Shown here: positions 37,401 through 49,400 of the stretch, in pieces
Layout: the number at the start of each line of letters is the position of its first letter
Position numbering within the stretch: the stretch's first letter is position 1
From: Megachile rotundata
Taxonomy: Eukaryota; Arthropoda; Insecta; Hymenoptera; Megachilidae
Reading direction: 5' to 3'
Length of the DNA: 64,000 nucleotides
NCBI RefSeq assembly: GCF_050947335.1
Contig: NC_134989.1
Span: 10,905,501 to 10,969,500, forward strand
The notes under the pieces: generated by a model
Told to the model about the DNA's origin: nothing
The model's database searches: none
Seen by the model: only the letters and a program-made list of their open reading frames with translations
Position numbers and translations under genes: made by a program

Positions 37401-40400
37401 AAGCCAATAAAATTAGTGTAAATTGGATTTTTAGTAAATTTAAACTGGTGGCGCCATCTCTCCGGCGAACGGGGTGAACTACACACTTTTGAAACACTAG
37501 TTTCATTAGTTCCCACATGGTACCACTAGATGGCGCCACATGTATCGTTTTCAGGATTCAATTTAATCTTAATACTTGATTTTAGTCTAAATGACTATAA
37601 CATTAATTGCATTACATCAGAGTGCAACACTAATTAACTCCGAATTGTTTTGACATATCAAACTATTATAAACTCTTAACCATTCTTAGGTAAATCCTAA
37701 TTACCCTAAGGGTTTCGGTCTTGCGCGCCGCCATCTAGTGGTAGAAGACAGGAACTAATTAAAGTACAGTTTCAAAAGTGTATAGTTCACCCTGTTCGCC
37801 GAAGAGATGGCGCCACTTGTTTTAATTTTTTTAAAATTCAATTAATATCGATTTTATTGATTAATATGCTATATATTTATTATATATTTATTCATATTGA
37901 TTTTATGCTGTTCGCAAATTACTCTGCGAGTCCGAAAATATGGATTATGTATTTAAAATTGCTATAAATCGTTCTCACAGATGTTTGAGGGTATTCCGAA
38001 GTGTCCTCCATTCCGAAGTTTTTTTTTTGATAAAAATAATTATTTTATTCGCAGTTAGTAAACGAAGCGGCTAAATTCCGGTATAGAAGTGGCGGAGAAT
38101 TCGATTGCGGTAAATTGACCGTACGAGCACCTTGTGGAGCTGTGGGTCATGGTGGTCTCTATCATTCACAGAGTCCAGAAGCTTATTTTGCACATACGCC
38201 AGGTTTAAAGGTGTGTATTATTATATTGACCAAAATCTTAAAATTCCAAACTTGCCAAATCCTAAACTCTCAAAGTCCCAAACTTCCCAAGTTCTAAACT
38301 CTCAAAGTCCCAAACTTGCCAAGGTCCAAACTCCCAAAGTCCCAAGCCTCCTAAGTTCTAAATTCCCAAAGGCTCAAACTCTCAAAGTCCCAAACTTCCC
38401 AAGTCCCAAAACTCCCAAAGTCCCAAACTTGTTAAGTTCTATACTTCCTAAGTTCTAAATTCCCAAAATTCCAAACTCTCAAAGTCCCAAACTTCCCAAG
38501 TTCTAAACTCTCAAAGTCCCAAACTCTCAGAGTCCCAAGTCTTCTAAGTTCTAAATTCTCAAAGTCCCAAACTCTCAAAGTTTCAAACTCTCTCAAAGTC
38601 CCAAACTTTCCAAGTCCTAAACTCTCAAAGTCCCAAACTTCCCAAAACCCAAACTTCTCAAATCCTAAATTCCCAAAGTCCCAAACTTGTCAAGTCCTAA
38701 TCTTCCCAAATTCTAAACTCCCAAAGTTCCAAACTCTCAAAGTCCCAAACTCCCAAAATCTCAAACACTCTCAAAGTCCTAAACTTCCAAAGTCCCACAG
38801 TCCAAGAATATCAAATTCCCCTTACCTACCCATACCAGACATCCAAACTTTCAAATCTCTAAACTTCTATAATCCTAAAATTCCAAATTTCCAAAGAATC
38901 AAATTTCAAAATCCAAAAGTCCCAAAATTCCACAATTCACATGCCACCCCTATTTTAGCCTATTTAACAACCCCTACTTTATCGACTATCAGTATACTAA
39001 AAATTCCAACGATAATCCTTATCATATACCTCATACCACTAGCACCAACACTAGTTTCCTCAATTCACCGCTAGATGTTTCCACCATGTCTCCCTCCGGA
39101 ACCCTGTCCGAAGTAGTTTGAGCCGTGTATGTAGTCAGACATTAGAAACAATACTTAAAAATTTATTACATTTAAGTTTCTATCAAGTTGCTCTTTCATT
39201 CATTCTTAAACACTCATAGACATTCTCCGTAGTTTTATATGCAAAGAAAAGCTTACGAATCGATAATGAATAAATGCAGAGAGTATAAGAACCTTTAGAA
39301 GGAAATTTCTATGCTCAAGGATATTCTTCGCCCCCCCGATGACGCGGTTCTATGTTATAGCCAGCGGATCTTAACTTTCTGTTCGAGATTTCATGAATAT
39401 TGTACGACACATGCACTTTACGTATGCATGAAGAAAGTTTTCCCGACACTATAGATCTCGATCACACGATCTCGACATTTCTTAACGGGTTGATCGTTGC
39501 AGTGGAAATGGACATATGTACTGTGCCATTGTAATTACGTACTTGTACCTTCTACTGTTCCATTGCTTGAATTAAACCACCCTTTAATAGACGAGTTCAT
39601 TGGAATATTATTTCGTTCGTGTTTATCCAATTATTTTATAACTTGAATATGTAGTTAAAATATAACTCATAAGTTATATAAAAATTATAAGTTGGAGATT
39701 TGTTGAAACATTGAAATATAATTATTGAAATATAAAATACAAATAATCGCCATCAAATTTGTAATGTCACCGAGCATCTCCAACAGTCACCGCGTCATTA
39801 ATTTTTCCTACATAATCATTTTCAACGCAGCAGTCACCGCGTTAATTGCTATTGACCGTTAATTACCCGATACCGAGTACCGATCGCGAAATAATCGAGA
39901 ATAAAGGCTCGATTTTCTGCGGACAATAAACAATGTAGACAGAGAACCGAACAGTACAACACTCCTAGCACATACCGACGTCAACAATCATTTCACTCGA
40001 TATCCGTGTGGCAATCAACGCGTTAAACGTCAACGTCACGTTTCATCGTTGTAACAGGGATGCTTTCGAGCGGAATAAGGTCGTTCGTCTCCTAAATTCC
40101 TGCCTGCTGGAACAGGTTAATGAAATATAACTGAATTGTCCTTTTCAGATCGTTATTCCCCGCGGGGCGAAACAAGCGAAAGGTCTTTTGTTGAGCTGCA
40201 TAGAAGAACCGGATCCCTGCATAATGTTCGAACCAAAAATACTGTATCGCACAGCCATCGACGAGGTGCCGACAGCCGATTACAAGATCGAGATTGGCAA
40301 GGCTGAAATTGTCAGAGAAGGTAAACATTTCTTCCGAGTCGATTCACTGATCCGGATTTTGTTTCGGGTTTCGCAACAGTGCGAGGGTTTTGTGGACTAT

Positions 40401-43400
40401 TATTAGATTTCGGAGAATTCGAGGCTTTCAAGGTTTTTATGGGCGTTTTTGAGGTTTAGGATTTTTGGGTTTGGTAAGTTGGACTGTTGAATTATTAGGT
40501 TGGGTTACCACGCGTGGAATTACTACAGGTTCGAGTCATCACGCGTAGAATTACTACGCGTTGAATTACCACGCATGGAATTACCACGCGTGGAATTACT
40601 ACGCGTTCGAGTCACCACGCGTAGAATTACCACGCGTGGAATTACTACGCGTGGAATTACCACGCATTCGAGTCACCACGCGTAGAATTACCACGCGTGG
40701 AATTACTACGCGTGGAATTACCACGCGTTCGAGTTACCACGCGTAGAATTACCACGCGTGGAATTACTACGCGTGGAATTACCACGCGTGGAATTACTAC
40801 GCGTTCGAGTCACCACGAGTAGAATTACCACGCGTGGAATTACTACGCGTGGAATTACCACGCGTTCGAGTCACCACGCGTAGAATTACCACGCGTGGAA
40901 TTACTACGCGTGGAATTACCACGCGTTCGAGTTACCACGCGTAGAATTACCACGCGTGGAATTACTACGCGTGGAATTACTACGCGTGGAATTACCACGC
41001 GTGGGATTACCACGCGTGGAATTACTACGCGTGGAATTACCACGCGTGGAATAACTACGCGTGGAATTACTACGCGTGGAATTACCACGCGTGGAATTAC
41101 CACTCGTTCGAGTCACCACGCGTAGAATTACCACGCGTGGAATTACTACGCGTGGAATTACCACGCGTGGAATTATTACGCGTGGAATTACTACGCGTGG
41201 AATTACCACGCGTGGAATTACCACGCGTTTCGAGTTACCACGCGTAGAATTACCACGCGTGGAATTACCACGCGTTCGAGTCACCACGCGTAGAATTACC
41301 ACGCGTGGAATTACTACGCGCCGAATTATCACGCATCGAATTACCACGCATTGAATTGCCACACGTCGACTTATCCATCCATTTTTTCCTCAATATTTCA
41401 AAAACGAAGCTTCAAACCCCATTTCTGCAGAGGGAAATCTTATTCAGAATCGCGTCAGCTACCCTCCATTTCAGGGGCTTACACTAATTGTGAGGCACCC
41501 TGTATATTGCCAATTCCAAGAATTCCGCTCCGCCCGTGGCAATATATCAAGACCTCGTCAACCTAAGTAGCAGCACAGTAAATTATCAGGAAAGTGCTGC
41601 GAGTGAAACACCTGTTACTAAGTTGATATTTCTATTTCTAACAAACAACTTTCAATCAATAATTCATCATTATAAGCAACTAGATATCCTTGAATCCCCG
41701 TTTTACATACAGCATCCTATTAAATCAGGAAGGGATTTAAACAAAATTTTAATAGAATACCTTATTAGAATTTTATTTCAAATTTTATTAAGCAAACAAT
41801 ATTATTTTAACAATGTTTGTACTGACAGCAGTGTACAGAAGGATTGTTAAGACATAATAAAACGTGTTTCACGTGTACACAGAGTGGAACAGCACGTAAC
41901 TAAAGGGTTATAATACGGATAATGAAGGTTGCTCTGTGTTCTACCGTTTGTAATCGTCCTTTCATTAACCGATCGGCGTTGCAGCACGCGCGATCACCGG
42001 TCCTGAAACAGGATACGTGACAAGAGGATATGTAGAACGCACACCATCATACACGCAATCGCGAGACGCGTAAGGTGAAACGTGCCTGTACGTGTACACT
42101 GCGCTCAATAAGTATATTAGGACGATATCAAAAGTTAATTGGGGTATTTTAGTAGAAGGGTTGTCCTAGAAGTTTAATAGAAGTTGTGGTTGTATATGAA
42201 GTGGATACTTTAATTAGATTAGGGTAGTTTGTATCAGTTGGAAAATTTAGGAAATTTGGGAATTAGGGAATTGGGGAATTGGGGAATTGGGGAATTGGGG
42301 AATTGGGGAATTTGGGAATTTTGGGAATTTGAGAATTTAGAAATTTGAGGAGTTCAGAATTTCAGAATGTGAGTATTTGGAAATTTAGGAATTTGAGGGA
42401 CTAGGGAATTTGTGAATCTGAGAATTTAGGGACTAGGAATTTGGAGACTTGAGAATTTAGGGACTAGGGAATTTGGGGACCTTAGAATTTAGGGAATTAA
42501 AAGTTTCAGAATATTAAAAATTTGAAAGCTTGAAAATTTCAAGATTAAAAAACTTATTGAAGTTTTTTTAGTAATAATACAATTAAACCAAATATTTTAC
42601 TCAACAATCGTTCTCCCTCAGCACAGTAAAATATAGTAATACAGCATAATTATTCTTCCTACATAATCCGTCATACTCTCCACACGCTGCACATAACCTC
42701 AACATGTGACAACATATAACCCAATAACTAGACCTACGCACCCAATCCAAAACACCAAAAATATAAAAATGTGTCAATTGAAACAACTATTGTAGAATAT
42801 AAGATAAAGAAATAATATGATATGAATAATAAGAAACATATTAATACTTGTGAACAACAGTGTACCAGTACGTGTACACTCCACATATGTAAAAAATAAA
42901 AATGTCCAAAAATGTATCAGTCGAAACACGTAGAATATAAGATAAGGAAATAATATGATATGAATAGTAAGAAACATAATAATACTTGTGAACGACAGTG
43001 TACCATGCACATTTCACGTAGGTGACGCCGTGACACTGGTGGGTTGGGGTACACAGGTGCACGTATTGCTGGAGGTGGCCGATCTCGTCCAGGAGAAGCT
43101 CGACGCGTCCTGCGAGGTAATAGACCTCGTTTCTATCCTGCCTTGGGACGCGGAACTCGTTTGCAAGGTAATTTCGTCATGATAATTTGCTCCGTTTTCA
43201 CGCGTTAATGCAATCGGATCGTTTGCATGCGTTACGTTTAAACAAGACTGTTACGTTTGCCCCGGGTGTTACGTGGGCTCACGTCCTTCGTTGAAACGAG
43301 ACGGAGAAAGAAGCCGGGTAAACGGGGTAGGAGGCACGCTAAGATATGCAGCATTTCAATCGTACGATTCGTTTATCGAGATCACGGTTTCGTTTCGATT

Positions 43401-46400
43401 GTGAAACACCACGGGAAGGTGGAGACACGTTTGTCTGACTTCGAGAAATCGAGTGTCTTTTAGGTGATTCCTTAAGAAATCACGAGGGTATTTTGCTTTA
43501 TTAAACTGGTGTTAGTTGCAGTCTGACTGGGGATGTATTTGTACTTAAGTTGTGATCAATTTTAGAGGGATTTTTAATACGTTTCGATTTGGAGTTCAAG
43601 TCTAATAATTTGTATAGTTTACTGTGTGATACCAAATTAACATAACATTTCATTTTTCTTACAATTCTCAAAGTATCAAAATTTGACAAGTTCAGATTCT
43701 ACGAAATTTAAAAATTCTGTAATTCACCCAAAATTGTCAACATCCCAAAATAAAATATCTCCCAATTTGCCAAATTCTTAATCACTCAAATTCTCTCAAT
43801 TAGCTAAATTTCCAATTCCCCAAAGTCTCTAAATTCTTCAAAATTCCCAATATCTCAAATTTCTCAAAGTACCTAAATTCTCCAAAATTTCCAATATCTC
43901 AAATTTCCCAAAGTATCTAAATTCTTCAAAATGTCCAATATCTCAAATTTCCCAAAGTCTCTAAATTCTCCAAAATTCCCAACACCTCAAATTCCCCAAA
44001 GTCCCTAAATTCTCAGATCCCTAAATTCTCTAGTCCCTAAATTCTCAGGTGCCCAAATTCCCTAGTCCCTGAATTCTCGGATCCCCAAATTCCCTAGTCC
44101 CTAAATTCTCAAATCCTCCAATTCCCTAGTCCGTAAATTCTCAAATTCCCCAATTCCCTAGTCCGTAAATTCTCAAATCCTCCAATTCCATAGTTCCTAA
44201 ATTCTCAAATTCCCCAATTCCCTAGTCCGTAAATACTCAAATTCCCCAATTCCCTAATCCGTAAATTCTCAGGTGCCCAAATTCTCTAGTCCCTAAATTC
44301 TCAAGTCCCCAAATTCCCTAGTCCCTAAATTCTCAGGTCCCCAAATTCCCTAGTCCCTAAATTCTCAAAAATTCGCTAAATTCCCTAAAATCCATAAATT
44401 CTCCAAAGTCCCTAAATTCTCCAAAATTCCCAAAACCTCACATTCCCCAAATTCCAAATAACATATTTCTCAATAAAAAATCCAACTCTCCCAAATCTCA
44501 ACTCTCACCTTCTCACTTTCCAAATTTCCACCAATCTCCTAAAATCCTAAATTTGCAACTTTCCTCCGATAATTGCCAACTCACATAAAGCCACAATAGT
44601 AGCCAGGAGCTAATAAAACTACGAATATACGACACTATCGCAGACAAGAAATTTTCATCTCCAACAGTTATAACATGTGTCCAAATAATGATCGAAATAA
44701 AATTACTTTTCAACGAGCCATATATTCGAAGCAATTCAAAATAACATTCCCTCCGACACTATTTATAGTAACATAAATATCCATCGTAGTATCGAAACGT
44801 GTTTGTCTTAGATCTTATCAGCGAATTTAACGGAACATCGACATTTCTCCTAATCGAAAGCTCTCTAAAATTTTCCATCGGATCGGCAACTTTGTCATCG
44901 AGAACCGCAAACAAGTATCGCCGACACGGGGAATCCCGTGAACATATCGAAATTACGCGAAACTGGTTTTCAATTACGCTCACATTCCCTCTGTGTTCGA
45001 CGTGCGCGGGTACACCTGTATAACGTTTGACTGCATACCGTACAATCGGCATATCATTAAGCTGCTAAAGATCGATTAGCATAAACCACCGCGATATTGG
45101 AACCGTAATTCGGACGAACGTTGCTTTTGTTTCAAAGCCTCCGTGAATCCGGGGACAATCGGTCGTTCGTTTGAAACGTTCAAATAATGTTGAATAAACT
45201 TTTTGGATATCGATGATTTATTAGGAAATTCGTTATTAGAGGATTAATTATATTTACTGTTACATTTAATGGAAGGATTATTCTTCATTATTTCGTTGAA
45301 TGGAAAATAATTAAATGACGAAATTAAACTTTTTTTGAAGGAGAATTTACAATTTTGTAAAACTTTAAAATGCGAAATTGAGTAATTCCAAGTTTAGTAA
45401 GAAAATCCTAAAATTACTGCATTTTGTATTTCAACAGTTTTGAAATTGTAACCTTTTCAGATATCAAATTTGCAAAGACATAAGATTTAAAAATGTCGGA
45501 AACTCAAAATCCAAAGAACCCAGAACCCACAACCCCAAAAACTCAAGAACTCAAAACCCAGAACCCAAAATCCCAAGCACCCAAAATCCCAAGAAGCCAA
45601 AATCCCGAGCACCCAAAATCCCAAAAACCCAAAATCCCAAGAAGCCAAAATCCCAAGAACCCAAAATCCCAAGCACCCAAAATCCCAAGAAGCCAAAATT
45701 CCAAGAACCCAAAATCCCAAGCACCCAAAATCCCAAGAATCCAAAATCCCAAGACCCCAAAATTCCAAGAACCCAAAATCCCAAGAAGCCAAAATCCCAA
45801 GAACCCAAAATCCCAAGCACCCAAAATCCCAAGAACCCAAAATTCCAAGCACCCAAAATTCTAAGAACCCAAAATCCCAAGAACCCAAAATCCCAAGACC
45901 CCAAAATCCCAAGAAACCAAAATCCCAAGAACGCAAAATCCCAAGCACCCAAAATCCCAAGAACCCAAAATCCCAAGAACCCAAAATCCCAAGAACCCAA
46001 AATTCCAAGCACCCAAAATTCCAAGAACCCAAAATTCCAAGAACCCAAAATCCCAAGCACCCAAAATCCCAAGAACCCAAAATTCCAAGCACCCAAAATT
46101 CTAAGAACCCAAAATCCCAAGAACCCAAAATCTCAAGACCCCAAAATCCCAAGAAACCAAAATCCCAAGAACCCAAAATTCCAAGAACCCAAAATCCCAA
46201 GAACCCAAAAGAATCCGAAAGAATCCGAAAACCCAAGAACCCAAAATCCCAAAATTCTGAAAACCCAAAACCCAAAACGCAGAACCCCAGAAAACCCTTC
46301 AGAAGCTCAAAAACTTGATATTTCATTTTCGAACACAATTTCTTGCAAGTCACTCCTTCATAATTCCAAAAATAAAGTGAAAAGTCATAATCCTCAATAT

Positions 46401-49400
46401 TTGCATAAAACTGAAACCACAAGAAGTCACCTTGGTTGCAGAGAAAGGTGATAGATGAGATCAGAGACACTTTTGAGCATACCGATAATTAATTACGACG
46501 GTTAAGAAGAAAAAATATACTATCGCGTTTTATCCTGGTTTCGTAAGTTATTTCGAAACGTAACAGCAAAGGAATGAATTCGGAATTTTTCGATGAATTT
46601 CGAAAGTTGCAAGTTTCCTCGACGATGTTTTGAAACGATACGAAAAGAATGCAATTAGAAATTTGCGACAGAATAAATCGCAAAAGGTTTTTTTTTCGTG
46701 TCGCTGTTTCGTCATCGGATTGTGTGCTTCGATCGCGGTGCATTAGTAAGGAACAAGTGCGAAATCAACTTTCTGTACGTATGTTATTCGATAACTGTCT
46801 GACCCCGTACAGATATTGCTAAAAAGATTGCAAAACGCTCGATGAATATTATCGCAGGTACGTTCAAAATAAGTTAGTGTATCGAGTACAGTTTGCGTAC
46901 GAATTGTCAATAATATTTTGAGAATGGAAATAGCTTGTTGCATAAATCATTCTAAAAATACATGTAAGTTCATTGTTTTTTTATGAAGTTTCAAACTTTG
47001 ATAAACTTCCGAAGTACACATATTATAATTACAAATTAAAAAATTTGTTAACGTCGAAAATTAGTAATTTTATTGGAAGATATAGATTTTAAATTGAGTA
47101 TGATGAACCATTGCATTTCGAAAGAAATTTTTTAAGAGAAATTTGATGTACCGTCATCCTTTGCCCAGTGAACTTTCGCATCGATAAAATGAGATTCGGC
47201 ATCGATCAAAGGAAAGAAGATAGTGTAGTTCTGAAAGTATCAGGGAAGGTCAGTCGACATCTGAAATGTCACCGAAACCTGTACGCATGTCGTACACTCT
47301 CGAGTGCTATCGAGTTACCGTTTCTAATGATTTACAACTACACGCTCGAACGTGTGTTAATTGAACGTGTGTGTGTCCACGTGTCTTAATTACACGCGAC
47401 GTTCGCTCGTTTTCTAATGATTCGACGATCGCCACGAAACCGATCCATTCGATCGGATATATTAACGTGTCACTTAACGTCTGGCTGCATATAAATTATT
47501 ATTATGCCAGTCAATATGGGACGACGTATAAATCATTCGTGAATTGATCCGCGAAACAGCCTGGTTCGTAAAACGAATTACATTTCGTGACACTTGATAG
47601 GATATTAACTATAAGGTGCGTCTGTTATACTCGCGTATCTTATTAAACATTTTCAATCATTTTTACCTACATCATCTTTTTCTCTCGGTTTTTTAACGAG
47701 TCAGAAAGTAAGCTTTAACGCGCTGATTGCCCCGGTAGTCGTACGTGGTATGCGATAATATGAATTACGTACACGTTCATTATCCTGGTGAAAATTGACT
47801 TGTTTAGCAACGTGGATTCGGACTATGATTAGGCGGAAAGTAATAGTATTATTCAACCTATTCAAGGTTAGAGAAAATCACGATGGAAATTTACTTCCAA
47901 ATCTCTGTATTCACAACTGTGTAAATTCGTAATTACTCCAAATACAAATTGCTGTACAAATGTTCACAAAATCTATGTTCTCCAGCGTCTCTAGGTCTCC
48001 ATATTGTCCCATTTTCATGTTCTCTACTATATTTCTGAATATATATATCCCTTTTTTATATTCCTACATTTATTAATTGATTATAAAAACGTTTTAATAA
48101 TATATGATTGATGTGGCAGTCGGTGAAGAAAACTGGACGGGTCATCATCGCCCATGAAGCGCCACAGACCAATGGATTTGGAGCAGAAATAGCTGCAACA
48201 ATTCAGGTAAATATTTTTCCAAATCCAACTAGTCCCATCTAATACTTGTATCACAATTTAACCATATTAACCTCTGAGATATCAACGTGTCTTTTTTAAT
48301 ATACCATAATTACAATTTGTTACCTAATCTTCTGTACGATTCTAATCGCAAGTATTTTGAGATGTAATCACATATAATTTCAATGTTTATATAAATGATA
48401 ATAATTTATGAAATTAAGATCGTTAAAATAATTGCCCGAGAACAACTTACTCTGCCTATATTTCAGCGAAATATCAATAATTATCGATGCCGTTAACTCG
48501 AATTCAAAAGCGTTTCGATTGGTCGCGATAATTACAGGCGTTTCGCAAGAGGTTTGTCGTATCGAGCGACAAACAGGCTCGCGATCGTATTATTAGTCGA
48601 ATATCTGGATTACAAGCGAGCGAACCGAGCTATCCGCTCGCTGATTTAGCGCTAGGATTAAAGTTTTGCAAGGCGTAAGTTTGTAGAAGCGGGCATGCTG
48701 AAGCGTATCGAACCGTCACGAAGTGTACGGCTGACGTAACAGAAACACGCGTAATGATATCCTGCCACATTCCAACGATGCATTGAACATGCATCTAATA
48801 CATTTCGGCTATGGAGCGGGAGTGCACGCGCCGCGAATAAATAATTTCGTAATTAGAATCGCTTCGAATCTCGTTCGATCGAACTTCACTTTTCTATCGC
48901 TTCAAGCTCCGCTAAATTTTCACTGTAATTTCGTTACGAGTCGAAGGTTTTCGATACATGGCACAATTGCTGTCTACGTTCAAATTTCAAAATTATGAAA
49001 AGGAACAAATTTTATAATTTGTAATCTTATGACGCACTCGTGACGCACTCATGACACACTCATGATGCACTGGTGACGCACTTATGACGGAGTCGTGACG
49101 CATTCGTGACGCACTCGTGATGTAATCATAACGCACTCGTGACACACTCATGACGTACTGGTGACGCACTCATGACGCATTCGTGACGCACACGTGACGC
49201 ACTCTTGACGCACTCTTGACGCACTCGTGATGCACTCACGACGCCTTCGTGATGCATTCGTGATGCACTTGTGACGCACTCATGACGCATTCATGACGTA
49301 CTGGTGACGCACTCATGACGCAGTCTTGACGCATTCGTAACGCACTCACGATGCACTCACGATGCACTCACGACGCACTCACGACACACTCTTGACGCAT

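Larger units (their letters stand above)
37332..37830. repeat. Interleaved inverted repeats with two CTCF-like motifs, BCKDHB intron 3
   Basis: Arm A (about 37332-37394) pairs with the reverse complement of 37590-37652 at roughly 75% identity. Arm B (about 37443-37547) pairs with the reverse complement of 37728-37826 at roughly 85%. The order is A, B, A', B', so the two foldbacks interlock rather than nest. Each B arm carries a CTCF-like core at one end and a GTGGCGCCATCTC word at the other. It could be two overlapping MITE-like copies or a structured intronic element. Confidence 0.85.

Noticed and set aside
45487..46470. 327-codon minus-strand frame rich in Trp/Phe/Gly/Leu
   Set aside because: It lies inside intron 6 of BCKDHB and follows the AAAATCCCAAGAACCC repeat exactly.
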